DNA of 64,000 nucleotides from Parerythrobacter_A sp963799315 (GTDB lineage: Bacteria; Pseudomonadota; Alphaproteobacteria; Sphingomonadales; Sphingomonadaceae): contig CAWCWP010000002.1 in assembly GCA_963799315.1 (NCBI GenBank), positions 742,846-806,845 on the forward strand, read 5' to 3'. Numbering within the stretch: the first letter of the stretch is position 1; each line of letters starts with the position of its first letter. The position numbers and the translations under genes are program-made. Shown one piece after another: positions 30,285 to 39,185 of this stretch. Below the pieces are notes generated by a model. The model had not been told where the DNA came from. It saw only the letters and a list, made by a program, of their open reading frames with translations, and made no database searches.

Positions 30285-31189
30285 CTGTATCGCACGGAAC
30301 CATCCTTGGCGGCCTTTCGACCGTGCCCGATCTGGCGTTGGCGCTGGCAGCCTATCGCGATACGCTGGGCCTCGAGCTGGTCGAGCAGGGCGCGCTGGAT
30401 GCGAGCCTTGCGGCGAGCTGGGGATGCCCGGCGAATGCCGGGGCGCACTACGCCACGCTGCAACCGCAAAGCGGCGCGCGATTGCTGGATGCGGCTGGTC
30501 GAACAGCCTGCCCATCCCGATTTCAAACCGACGCGCACCTATGGCTGGGCCGCGTTCGAATGCACGGTGCAGGATGTGTGGGGCTGGCCCGACAGGCTGC
30601 CGCCCGACCAGTTTCGAAATCGTCGGCCCGCCCAAGGAAATTACCGGTATCGAACCTGCCTTCATCCCGATGCAGGTGCTGGGGCCGGGGCGCGAGATGG
30701 TGTATCTGAACGAGGTTCTGCGCGACATGCCGGGGACCGACTTGCCGCGCGCCGCCTCGCCGGTGGACCGTATCTTCATCTGCGTGCTGGCGACGCCCGA
30801 TCGCGACCGCGACCGTGGCGATGGTATGCCGACGCGCTGGGGCTGGATCGCGGGGCCGATTTCACCATCCCCTATTCGATGATCAACAACGCCTTCGGCC
30901 TGCCCGCCGATACGCTGACCACGCTGACGATGGTGTCGGCAGGGCGGATGCCGGTGGTCGAGGTGGACGACTATCCGCAAGCGGCGACCGCAGCGCGCCA
31001 CGCCATGACGGGCACTGCTGCCGCCGGGCAATGCGCTGGTGACGCTCGCGGTGGACAACCTCGATACATGCAATGCGAAATGGATCAGCGCAACCGGCGG
31101 AACGCGCAGGTGCGTTGTACGAGGGGCGACGGGCGGCGACGACTATCGGCCCTGCCGGAGAACTGCTCGAACTGGTGGAGATTGCGTGA
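30281..31189 (+). CDS. Two-domain VOC/glyoxalase-like protein (frame-disrupted)
   Basis: Cytoplasmic, no signal peptide. First half: LGGLSTVPDLALALAAYRDTLGLELVEQG; second half: RIFICVLATPDRDATVAWYADALGLDRG, then YSMINNAFGLPADTLTTLTMVSAGRMPVVEVDDYP. The two halves resemble those of the exported VOC protein at 8468-9535. Breaks near 30490, 30615, 30818, 31020 and 31110. Possible dioxygenase, isomerase or hydrolase. The stop shares the base of the next ATG (31189). Confidence 0.72.
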
Positions 31190-31933
31190 TGCGTTGGCTT
31201 ACCGGCTTCTGATGCTGGCTTTCGCGGCGCCGGCACAGGCGGCGCCCGATCCGCCGCGCGCCATTATCGAACAGGCCATCGCGGCACATGGCGGGGAAGG
31301 CTGGCTGGAACCCGGCACGCTGGTGCTTGAGCGGGTCCGCCACCTTCTACGCACCCGACAGCGCCGAGCCGCGCCGCACGCGCCGACGATTACCGCATGT
31401 GGCGCGTGATCGACCCGGACCGGCAATCGGCACACGGAGCCGACGGCAAGGTCCGCATCGTCGCGCGCGATGGCGACGATATCGTGTTCGAAGTCGGCTA
31501 TGACGGCGAGACGACCTGGACCGAACGCGGCATCATGCCCAAGGATCAGGCCGACGCCTATTGGGCCAGCAATTTCGGCTTCGGCATCATCCGGTCCGCG
31601 CTCGATACCGGCTTCACGCTGGAGGCGGTGCCGCCGCGCGATCATGGCGGTGCCCTGATCGATCTGGTCCGCATCATCGACCCGCAGGGGCAGGCTACGC
31701 TGTTCGGCTTCGACCGCGAAAGCCGCTTCATCCGCTATATGGCGTTCGACAGCCCGCGCGGATTTCACGAACGGCATTACGACGATTTCGTGCGGCTGGG
31801 CCGAGACGGCTGGGTGCAGGCGCGCGAGGTCACACTGTTCTATGACGGGGTGCGCAGCAACACCGTGCAATGGCGCGAGGTTACGGTGGGCGAACCGATA
31901 GACGCCAGCGTTTTCGCACCGCCAGAGCAGTGA
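31189..31933 (+). CDS. Exported hypothetical protein (LolA-like fold possible, one or more frame breaks)
   Basis: About 247 residues with signal peptide MRWLTGFLMLAFAAPAQAA. Then ..AIIEQAIAAHGGEGWLEPGTLVLE, the usual opening of periplasmic proteins related to the outer-membrane lipoprotein-sorting family, DDYRMWRVIDPDRQSAHGADGKVRIV and GYDGETTW. No catalytic motif recognised. Frame breaks near 31335 and 31390. Could chaperone or bind a hydrophobic ligand; function unknown. Confidence 0.62.
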
Positions 31934-32229
31934 CGCTTTTCGCCATTCATTGCCGCGACGTGGGTGACAGCGCCGCGCTGCGGCAACGGCACTTGCAAGC
32001 GCATCTCGACCATGTGGCGGAGAACGTCGAACGCTACGCCGTTGCCGGACCGCTGAAAGACGGCGAAGCGACGATCGGTTCGCTGCTGATAATTCGCGCG
32101 GAGAACAGCGAAGACGCCGCCGCCTTCCACGCCACCGATCCCTACACCAAGGCGGGCGTCTGGCAATCGCCGCAGATCGAGCTGTTCAGCGCCGTCGCGG
32201 GTGAATGGGTTGGCGGCATAACATGGTGA
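31930..32229 (+). CDS. YciI-like (YCII domain) protein
   Basis: 99 residues. GTG start at 31930 overlapping the previous stop (GTGA). LFAIHCRDVGDSAALRQRHLQAHLDHV has the conserved Asp/His pair of YCII proteins; FHATDPYTKAGVWQSPQIE is the second signature. Ferredoxin-like dimer fold of unclear enzymatic role, often paired with oxidative catabolic genes. Last gene of the long plus-strand operon. Confidence 0.82.
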   Translation: MTLFAIHCRDVGDSAALRQRHLQAHLDHVAENVERYAVAGPLKDGEATIGSLLIIRAENSEDAAAFHATDPYTKAGVWQSPQIELFSAVAGEWVGGITW

Positions 32230-32237
32230 GGCGGTCG

Positions 32238-32789
32238 CTAATCCACCGGTGAGCGATTGTCCGGCAAATGTGCTGCCGCAAAGGCGCGCGGTGCTTCCTC
32301 CAGCTCGGTATCCAGCGTCGTGTTCCAGCGGTTGAGAAAGCCGAACAGCGAAATGACCGCCACGATTTCGGTAATCTGCCGCGCGTCGTAATGCGTGCGC
32401 AGCGCAGCGAAATGCGCGTCCGTCGCGGCATTCGGCTGCTGTCCGGCGGCGAAGGCCAGGTCCAGGGCGGCACGCTCCGCCTCGTTGAACAGCGCGCTGG
32501 TCCGGTATTCCCACACTGCCGCCACCTTTGCCGCATCGCCGCCCGCCATCCGCACCGCACCATGCGCGGTATGCGCCTGGCAATAGCGGCATCCCGCCGC
32601 CGCGCTGGCCATCATCGCCACCAGCCGTTTCAGCACCGGGTCGATGACGGTGCTGGCATAGATCGTATCGACCAGCCCGCCGAACGCGCCCAGCAATTCG
32701 GGCCAGTGCGCCATCGCCAGCGCATCGTTGGCGGTAAAGCCCATCAGCTCCGCCGCGCGCTCTATCGTGCGCCGCTGCGCTTCGGGCAT
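32238..32789 (-). CDS. Carboxymuconolactone decarboxylase / AhpD-like protein
   Basis: 183 residues from ATG 32789. AhpD-like helical fold with a CRYCQAHT redox/catalytic CxxC-His motif and IVAVISLFGFLNRWNTTL at the end. Upstream in frame lies DLAPADPDV back to a GTGACC that overlaps the stop of the quinone oxidoreductase; removing one C there would give start MTDLAPADPDVMPEAQ, so the N-terminus may be 11 residues longer. Probable antioxidant or peroxidase-related role. Second gene behind the oxidoreductase. Confidence 0.82.
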   Translation of the reverse strand: MPEAQRRTIERAAELMGFTANDALAMAHWPELLGAFGGLVDTIYASTVIDPVLKRLVAMMASAAAGCRYCQAHTAHGAVRMAGGDAAKVAAVWEYRTSALFNEAERAALDLAFAAGQQPNAATDAHFAALRTHYDARQITEIVAVISLFGFLNRWNTTLDTELEEAPRAFAAAHLPDNRSPVD

Positions 32790-32819
32790 GACGTCCGGAT
32801 CGGCGGGCGCGAGGTCGGG

Positions 32820-33798
32820 TCACGGCAGCAGGACGGTGGAACCGGTGGTCTTGCCGCTTTCCAGATCGCGGTGCGCCTGCGCCGCATCGGTCAGCGCATA
32901 GGTCTGCCCGATGGTCACGGACAATGTGCCCTTGGCGAACAGATCCCAGACCTGTGCGGAATATTCCGCCCGTTCGCCGGCATCCTCGTAATAATGGAAC
33001 AGCATGGGGCGGGTGTTGTAGAGCGAGCCCTTCATCGCCAGCACGCCGACATCGACTTCGCCGACGGGCGCATCGGCATTGCCGTAATTGATAATCAGTC
33101 CGCGCTTCCCGGTGGCATCCAGCGAGGTTTCCCAAGTGCTGCGCCCGATCCCGTCGAAGGTGACGCGCACTCCGTCGCCGCCGGTGATTTCGCGCACCCT
33201 GCTCGCAGTGTCTTCGCGCTTGTAGATAGACGATGTGGTCGACACCGGCGGCTTTCGCGGCTTCGGCCTTGGCGTCGGTCGAGACGGTGCCGATCACTTC
33301 CGCGCCCAGATGCTTGAGCCACTGGACCAGCAACAGCCCCGTGCCGCCCGCTGCCGCATGAACCAGCACCGGCCAGCCGCTTTCGACCTTGCCGCAGCGT
33401 TGGGCCAGAAATTCGGCCGTGAATGCCTTCAATGCACAGGCCGCCGCCGTCCGGTCGTCGATGGCATCGGGCAAGGCGAACAGGTGCGCCGCGCCGATAT
33501 TGCGGCGTGTGGCGTATGCGCCCGTCATCGGCCCGATGGTCACGGCCCGATCGCCTTCGCGCCAGCCCTCGACACCCTCACCGACGGCGATTACGCGGCC
33601 TGCTGCCTCCAGTCCCAATCCGCTCGGCAATTCCGCCGGATAGATGCCGCGCCGGTGATAGGTATCGATATAGTTCAGCCCGACTGCGCCATGCTCCAGC
33701 GTCACTTCGCCGGGGCCGGGCGGGGGCAGGTCTTCTTCCACGAACCGGATGACTTCGGGGCCGCCGGTGGTGTCGAACAGGGCGCGGGTGGTTTTCAT
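32820..33798 (-). CDS. Zinc-independent quinone oxidoreductase / alcohol dehydrogenase (MDR, one frame break)
   Basis: About 326 residues after repair. MDR family QOR branch: GEVTLEHGAVGLNYIDTYHRRGIYP, GLGLEAAGRVIAVGEGV, VLVHAAAGGTGLLLVQWLKHLGAEVIGTVST (NADPH-binding Rossmann loop), and ending SGKTTGSTVLLP. No structural zinc cysteines seen. The frame breaks near 33228; an extra C in TATCTACAAG is the likely cause. Reduces quinones or activated double bonds with NADPH. Confidence 0.83.
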
Positions 33799-34425
33799 CG
33801 TCTAATGTCCTTCGGGCTGCAACTGGCCTGCGCCCAGCGGGCATTGATGCCGACCAGCGTGGCGTCGGGCGAGGCCCAGCTATAGGTTTCTGCCCGGTCG
33901 GGATCGTCGCGGTGCAGGTAGATGACCAGCGACGGCGTGTTGCGGCTGCCGCGCGCCCATGTGACGTTGCGCATCCGCAGCGTCATATCGGGCGCTTCGC
34001 CGTTGCCGGGCATCGCAATGCGCCCGCCCTGGTCGAAAATGTCGAGATTGTCGGGCGAAGGTCCAGTCGGAGGAACCGTCGGGCTTGCCCGCGAACTTGC
34101 GCACCGAGATCCAGCAGGTGAAGAGGCGCGCACGGCGCAGTTCGCTGTCGTTTATTGCCCATACGTCATCGCCCGTTGCGGCCAGTCCGGCGGGCGCGGT
34201 GTCTTGCCATTCGCCAGAGGGTTCACCGAAGCTGTCCAGCATCCGCCAGCGTCCGTCCGCCGCGAATTGGTAATAGGCGGTATCGGCTTTGGTACGGCCC
34301 TCTTCTTCGGCGAAATAGGTGTCCTCCACATTGGTCCAGATGCCCGGTTCGGGTATGGTCGCCTGTGCGGCGGCACTTGCCGGAAGGAAGAGCAGAGCGG
34401 CGGCGAGGAAAATTTGTCCGGACAT
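33795..34425 (-). CDS. Exported hypothetical protein (one frame break)
   Basis: About 209 residues, signal peptide SGQIFLAAALLFLPASAAAQ. Mature part beta-rich: GIWTNVEDTYFAEEEGRT, YYQFAADGRWRMLD, DVWAINDSELRRARLFTCWISVRK, MTLRMRNVTWARGSRNTPSL. No family recognised. The frame breaks near 34055 (an extra G in TTCGCCCGAC). Its ATG (34425) lies inside the fourth operator palindrome: the first codons TCC GGA CAA ATT are the right half of the operator. First gene of the minus-strand trio with the oxidoreductase and AhpD-like genes. Confidence 0.68.
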
Positions 34426-34428
34426 ATT
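34411..34428. promoter_or_regulatory. Palindromic operator, copy 4, overlapping a start codon
   Basis: AATTTGTCCGGACATATT, core TTGTCCGGACAT. One mismatch relative to the other copies, made so that the left half on the minus strand reads ATG. A regulator bound here would cover the translation start of the exported protein. Confidence 0.7.
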
Positions 34429-34473
34429 TCGGTGCTAGCAACCGGTGTCTCACGCGGCAATCCGCGGCACGCA

Positions 34474-34926
34474 CTATACGGGCAGTGCCGTCTCGTATTT
34501 CAGCGTTTCCATCGCGAAGCTGGCGGAGACGTCGGAGATGGGCACGGCGGATATCAGCAGGCGATAGACCCGGTCGTAATCGGCGACATCGCGCACCACC
34601 AGCTTGACCAGATAGTCGGTATCGCCCGCCAGCCGGTAGAATTCCATCACTTCGGGAATGGCACGCGTGGCGCTGGCGAAGCTGTCCAGCCAGGCATCGC
34701 TGTGGTCGTTGGTTCGCACCGCGACGAAGACCGTCAGGTCGAGATCGACCTTCGCCGCGTCCAGCAGGGCGACGCGGCGGGTGATGAAGCCGTCCTTCTG
34801 CAACCGCTTCACACGTCGCCAGACGGCATTGCCGGATAGCGACAATTCGGCGGCCAGCTTGTCCATCGAAACGGTCGCATCGCGTTGAAGGTGGCGCAGG
34901 ATTTGCCGGTCGTTTTCATCGATCAT
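34474..34926 (-). CDS. Lrp/AsnC family transcriptional regulator
   Basis: 150 residues from ATG 34926. N-terminal HTH: DENDRQILRHLQRDATVSMDKLAAELSLSGNAVWRRVKRLQKDGFI; C-terminal RAM ligand-binding domain: TVFVAVRTNDHSDAWLDSF, VMEFYRLAGDTDYLVKLVVRD. Divergent from the PLP enzyme at 35027 with a 100-bp AT-rich gap containing GCAAATATTTTGC-like inverted sequence, so it very probably controls that gene in response to an amino acid. Confidence 0.9.
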   Translation of the reverse strand: MIDENDRQILRHLQRDATVSMDKLAAELSLSGNAVWRRVKRLQKDGFITRRVALLDAAKVDLDLTVFVAVRTNDHSDAWLDSFASATRAIPEVMEFYRLAGDTDYLVKLVVRDVADYDRVYRLLISAVPISDVSASFAMETLKYETALPV

Positions 34927-35026
34927 GGCGTTTCTGTAGCGGACGATGCAAATATTTTGCAAGAAATCGGATAAATGCGAGAAGTGTGAAGCTGATTTTG
35001 CATATATGCGCGCATACTCTCGCCAA

Positions 35027-36088
35027 ATGCTCCAACCGCAACCCGCTTCGCTATCCATCCATCCTGCGCAGACATGTCCGCTCGCGCCCGTCGCGTCCGC
35101 CATCGGCAATACGCCTGCCTTGCACCTCCAGGTGCGATACGAAGGCGCGCCGGTCGACATCCTGGCCAAGATGGAAATGTACAACCTGTCGGGCAGCATC
35201 AAGGATCGCATGGCGCTGAGCATCCTGCGCGAAGCCTACCGCTCCGGCGCGCTGGTGCCGGGCCAGCCGATTGCGGAGGCGACCAGCGGCAATGCAGGCA
35301 TCGCGATGGCGGCGCTGGGCAGTGCGCTGGGCCATCCCGTCACGATCTTCATGCCCGACTGGATGAGCGTGGAACGCCGCCGCCTGATCGAAAGCTACGG
35401 CGCAACGGTCTGCCCCGTTTCGCGCGAAGAAGGCGGTTTTCTCGGCGCGATTGCGATGGCGGAGGAATGCGGCGAGACGAAAGGCTGGTTCCTGCCGCGC
35501 CAGTTCTGCAACCAGGCCAACTGCGCGGCGCATTGCGACAACACGATTGCGGAGCTGGTTGCGCAGGCCAGCGGGCTTGGCGGCGCGGCGCTGTCGGGCT
35601 TCGTCGCGGGCGTCGGCACCGGCGGAACGGTGATGGGCGCGGCGCAGTATTTCGCGCAGGCGGGGCTTGCCGTTCCGGTGCATCCGATGGAACCCGCATC
35701 CTCGCCCACGCTGTCCACCGGCCACAAGGTCGGGCAGCACCGGATGCAGGGCATTTCGGACGAATTCGTCCCCGATATCGTGAAGCTGGAAGAGCTGGCG
35801 AGCATCGTGCAGGTCGACGATGGCGACGCGATCCTGATGGCGCAGCGCATCGCGCGCGAACTGGGCATCGGCGTCGGCATATCGAGCGGCGGCAACATCC
35901 TTGCGGCCATAAAGGTCGGCCTTGCGCAGCATGCAGAGGGCAAAGGCGCGACGCCGCTGATCGGCACCATCCTGTGCGACAATGCGATGAAATATCTCTC
36001 CACCGCTCTGTTCGAAGCCGAACCGCTCGAACCCCGCTACCTCGCCCCGCAGGTCGAACTGCTGTCGGCGACGGTCATCGAGGGCTGA
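35027..36088 (+). CDS. PLP-dependent cysteine synthase-like enzyme
   Basis: 353 residues from ATG 35027 (an in-frame ATG at 35006 is an alternative). Fold type II PLP enzyme: NLSGSIKDRMAL carries the Schiff-base Lys, TSGNAGIAMAALG binds the substrate carboxylate, GTGGTVMGAA binds the phosphate, and GISSGGNILAAIKV closes the site. Related to CysK/CysM; with an Lrp regulator next to it a catabolic or detoxifying reaction on a cysteine-like amino acid is as likely as cysteine synthesis. Confidence 0.85.
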   Translation: MLQPQPASLSIHPAQTCPLAPVASAIGNTPALHLQVRYEGAPVDILAKMEMYNLSGSIKDRMALSILREAYRSGALVPGQPIAEATSGNAGIAMAALGSALGHPVTIFMPDWMSVERRRLIESYGATVCPVSREEGGFLGAIAMAEECGETKGWFLPRQFCNQANCAAHCDNTIAELVAQASGLGGAALSGFVAGVGTGGTVMGAAQYFAQAGLAVPVHPMEPASSPTLSTGHKVGQHRMQGISDEFVPDIVKLEELASIVQVDDGDAILMAQRIARELGIGVGISSGGNILAAIKVGLAQHAEGKGATPLIGTILCDNAMKYLSTALFEAEPLEPRYLAPQVELLSATVIEG

Positions 36089-36181
36089 TGCCGCCCACAC
36101 GCCAGATCGCGTCGCCCTGTGGCTGATCGCGAGGACGCCGCGTCGGATGGCCTCTGACGCAAGCGTACCGCAATCGAAAGG

Positions 36182-36203
36182 TGGTGGCGGAGACGGGGGG
36201 ATT
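36182..36203 (-). other. tRNA-Ser 3'-end fragment, candidate attachment-site remnant
   Basis: Read on the minus strand the bases give AAT-CCCCC-CGTCTCC-G-CCA, that is the last part of the T-loop, the T-stem 3' half, the acceptor 3' half of a GGAGACG-type tRNA-Ser, the discriminator and CCA. The rest of the tRNA is missing. Such orphan 3' ends are left by integrative elements. A second fragment lies at 57797-57813. Confidence 0.55.
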
Positions 36204-36282
36204 TATTTTTCCGCAGTTGAGTTTTTGACTTATCATATTTTCCGTGAGTTCGGGACGGATACGTGCCTCCGTTCGTGCCCAC

Positions 36283-36397
36283 GATTTCCGACCGAAATTC
36301 GCCGTGTGATTTGAATTGAATCTGTTCCTTTCTACCTACCGACTTTTTTAACCGGAACGTGTTCGAGGTAAGGGACGTCCGCTTTGCGCCCCACAAT
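36283..36397. repeat. Dispersed ~115-bp repeat, copy A
   Basis: Shares GATTTCCGACCG.AAT.CGC, TGATTTGAA, CTACCTACCG.CTTTTT and AGGGACGTCCGCTTTGCGCC with 51573-51690 in the same orientation and spacing, with scattered substitutions. No coding potential seen. Confidence 0.75.
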
Positions 36398-36562
36398 TGG
36401 ATATTCGATCCGAGCATTCATCTTCTTAAAAGCGGACGTCGGAAGGGTTTCTAGAATGATTGGTGCTTCGCCCGTCAATTTACTACGCACTCTCGAAGTG
36501 AATCACGACAATGGGCTAGTACGGATCTTCTGCGGTCGACATCCGCATATTGAATTCGTAAT

Positions 36563-36976
36563 ATGTTGCTGATGCGACGCGATTATCCTTCCGACAAGCT
36601 ACATCCGATCTGGATGGCTATGCTGGCGCTTGCGTTGGTTATGAAGGCACTGCTGTCCTCCGGAGTGATGCTGGAGTCGGAGCCGGGATCACGCTTTCTG
36701 ACTGCAAAAATGTGCACCGGATCAGGCCCGGCTCGCACCGTCACGATCGATCTTGGGCCGTCTGGGAAGACGCAGGAACCCGCGCCGCAGTCGGATGCTT
36801 CCGTATGTGCTTTTGCGGCGGTGGCTGGGGCTTCTGCCGTTATGGGTCCGCGACTGGCCGACGATGCTCCGCCAATCGCGAACGAGCTGCTCATCGGGCA
36901 ACGCACCATTACCTTCGGCTCGATTTCTCTACCTGCGGTCAATCCACCGTCTACAGGTCCACCGAACCTTTCCTGA
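36563..36976 (+). CDS. DUF2946-like small membrane/secreted protein
   Basis: 137 residues. One hydrophobic segment near the N-terminus (WMAMLALALVMKALLSSGVM), then GSRFLTAKMCTGSGPARTVTIDLG with a cysteine, as in DUF2946 proteins linked to metal or TonB systems, and CAFAAVAGASAV. It sits 87 bp ahead of a TonB receptor, the usual place for this family in sphingomonads. Role unknown. Confidence 0.65.
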   Translation: MLLMRRDYPSDKLHPIWMAMLALALVMKALLSSGVMLESEPGSRFLTAKMCTGSGPARTVTIDLGPSGKTQEPAPQSDASVCAFAAVAGASAVMGPRLADDAPPIANELLIGQRTITFGSISLPAVNPPSTGPPNLS

Positions 36977-37063
36977 CTGCAACCGCCGGCGCCAGTACGT
37001 CCCATTGCGGGCGATCATGCTGCGCTGCGTCAATGCCCAATTTGTCTTTCAGGAAAATCCATC

Positions 37064-39175
37064 ATGTCTCGTATTCCACTTGCGACGGCCATTGCGGCCG
37101 CCGCCCTTTTGCCAGCCGTAACTTCGGCACAGACAACCGAGCGACCACGACCTGCAGGCGCAAACCAGGGAGAGCCGGGCTGGACGCCCGACATCGTCGT
37201 TACCGGCCAGCGTGACCGTTACGGCATCGATAGCGCCGACACGCTTCGCACACCGGTGCCGATACAGGATACACCGCAATCGGTGCAGGTACTGACCCGG
37301 CAGTTGCTCGACGATCAGGAGGTGCTCACGCTGGACGAGGCGCTGGTGAATGTATCGGGCGTGGTTCCGTCGCTGCCATCGGAGATCGTGCTCGCTAACC
37401 CCGTTGTGCGCGGGTTCGAGGCGGAAATCTTCGTCGATGGGCTCATCGGGTATGGCGATACGGCAGTCAGCGATCCAGGTTCACTATGGCAGGTCGAGCG
37501 TGTCGAGGTTGCGAAGGGACCGACGTCTACCCTCTATGGCGGTGGTACGGGAGCGCCGGTTGGCGGGTTGATCAACCTGGTGTCGAAAACACCAAAGAGC
37601 CAGAGTGCTTTCTCCGCGCGGTTTCGCGGCGGCAGTTTCGACACCTATTCGGCAGCGGGGGATGCGAACATCGCCATGAGCGATGGTCTCGCGGTGCGGT
37701 TGGTGGGCGAAGTCCAGACGTTCGGCGACAATATCGATGCCGTCGAAGGAACGCGCATTCTGGCCGCGCCATCGGTCCGCCTCACACCGGGCGAGACGAC
37801 CGATATTGTCGGCCGGTTTACCTACAGCCGGGTCGAGCAACTTGAATATGCCGGGCTGCCCGCTTTCCTGCGGGACAACCCGGCGGTCGAGCGCGATCGA
37901 TTTACCGGCGCGACCGGTGCGCCCGATACAACCATCGAAAACCGTATCTACGATCTGACGATTGCCCAGCAACTCAGCGACGGCATCACCGCGAATTTCA
38001 AGCTGCGCCGATATGAAAACGATTTTACCGAATACAGTACGTCGCCGTTTTTCGCGTTCTTTCCGTGCGAGGGGACCGTGTGCCCGGTTCTGAACGGCAT
38101 CTTGCCAGCGAGCGTGCGCGAGTGGACGGTCGATGGTTCATTGACGGCAGAACTGACGACCGGCGGTATCGAGCATGTGCTGATTGGCGGTGTCCAGTAT
38201 GACCGGACCGGATACCGCGCCGGAACCGGGTTCGATTTCGCGGGTGCCGTTCCGTTCGACTACGCGGATCCGGACAGCGACTTCAACTACACGCAGCCCG
38301 CCATAGGAAGACGCATTGCGAACCGCTATCGCACGCTCGGTGCCTATATCCAGAACCAGGCGACGATCGGCGAACGCCTGCATGTTCTGGCGAGCCTTCG
38401 CTACAGTCGGCTGGAACTGACCGAGCTGGAAGGCGGCACCGGCACCGATACGACCTATCACGAATGGGACCCGCGGATCGGCATCAGTTTCGCGCTGTCC
38501 GAAGGGGTGAACCTGTTTGCAGGCTATGCCACGGGATCGCGTCTGTCGATCTTCTTCAACGGCGCGGAGCCGCCATTGCCCGAGCGTTCCAAGAGCTACG
38601 AAGCGGGGCTGAAACTGGCGTTGCCCGATATCGGGTTGTCCGGCACGCTGGCAGCTTTCCAGATCGAGCGGACGAATGTGCCGACGCCTGATCCCGAAAC
38701 CTTTTTCACGTCGATCCAGACTGGTAAACAGCGCAGCCGAGGCGTGGAGCTGGACGCGATCTACGAACCGTCGCGGGCGCTGTCGGTCCTGTTTAACTAT
38801 GCGTACACCGATGCAGAAGTCGTGCGCGATACGCAGATTCCGTCGGGCGACACACTGCCCCGTGTGCCCGATCATCGCGGGCGACTGGCGCTGCGCTACA
38901 GGTTTCAGGAAGGCCTGCTCGACGGGCTGGAGCTCGGCGGCGGTGTGACATATTCAGGCGGGGCGGCAATCGCTTTGCCCAATGCGGCGCGCACCGATGA
39001 TTATCTGATCAGCGACCTTCAGGCGAGCTACCGGATCGATGCGATGCGCATCGGCCTGCGCATCGATAATGTCGCGAACGCCGATTATTTTCTGCCCTAC
39101 CAGTATTTTGCGCAGGACGTCGTGCGGCCCGGCAATCCCCGTTCCGCCTTCGTTACCCTATCATTCGATTTGTAA
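37064..39175 (+). CDS. TonB-dependent siderophore-type receptor
   Basis: 703 residues, intact. Signal peptide MSRIPLATAIAAAALLPAVTSA; TonB box DIVVTGQRD; plug with TPQSVQVLTRQLLDDQ and VEVAKGPTSTLYGGGTGAPVGG, which is the siderophore-receptor form of the plug; barrel ending RSAFVTLSFDL. Imports an iron chelate or similar ligand. Followed 10 bp downstream by a secreted DJ-1/PfpI gene and then an acetolactate-decarboxylase-like lipoprotein gene. Confidence 0.9.
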   Translation: MSRIPLATAIAAAALLPAVTSAQTTERPRPAGANQGEPGWTPDIVVTGQRDRYGIDSADTLRTPVPIQDTPQSVQVLTRQLLDDQEVLTLDEALVNVSGVVPSLPSEIVLANPVVRGFEAEIFVDGLIGYGDTAVSDPGSLWQVERVEVAKGPTSTLYGGGTGAPVGGLINLVSKTPKSQSAFSARFRGGSFDTYSAAGDANIAMSDGLAVRLVGEVQTFGDNIDAVEGTRILAAPSVRLTPGETTDIVGRFTYSRVEQLEYAGLPAFLRDNPAVERDRFTGATGAPDTTIENRIYDLTIAQQLSDGITANFKLRRYENDFTEYSTSPFFAFFPCEGTVCPVLNGILPASVREWTVDGSLTAELTTGGIEHVLIGGVQYDRTGYRAGTGFDFAGAVPFDYADPDSDFNYTQPAIGRRIANRYRTLGAYIQNQATIGERLHVLASLRYSRLELTELEGGTGTDTTYHEWDPRIGISFALSEGVNLFAGYATGSRLSIFFNGAEPPLPERSKSYEAGLKLALPDIGLSGTLAAFQIERTNVPTPDPETFFTSIQTGKQRSRGVELDAIYEPSRALSVLFNYAYTDAEVVRDTQIPSGDTLPRVPDHRGRLALRYRFQEGLLDGLELGGGVTYSGGAAIALPNAARTDDYLISDLQASYRIDAMRIGLRIDNVANADYFLPYQYFAQDVVRPGNPRSAFVTLSFDL

Positions 39176-39185
39176 GGAAAAGCCC

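Larger units (their letters stand above)
36089..36562. other. Intergenic region, 474 bp, junction of accessory DNA
   Basis: No convincing gene. Contains a tRNA-Ser 3'-end fragment at 36182-36203, a sharp drop in GC after it, and the first copy of a dispersed ~115-bp repeat at 36283-36397. Short open frames here lack start context or family features. Confidence 0.6.

Noticed and set aside
36384..36572. 62-codon open frame before the DUF2946-like gene
   Set aside because: Low-complexity boundary DNA overlapping the repeat; no ribosome site or conservation.
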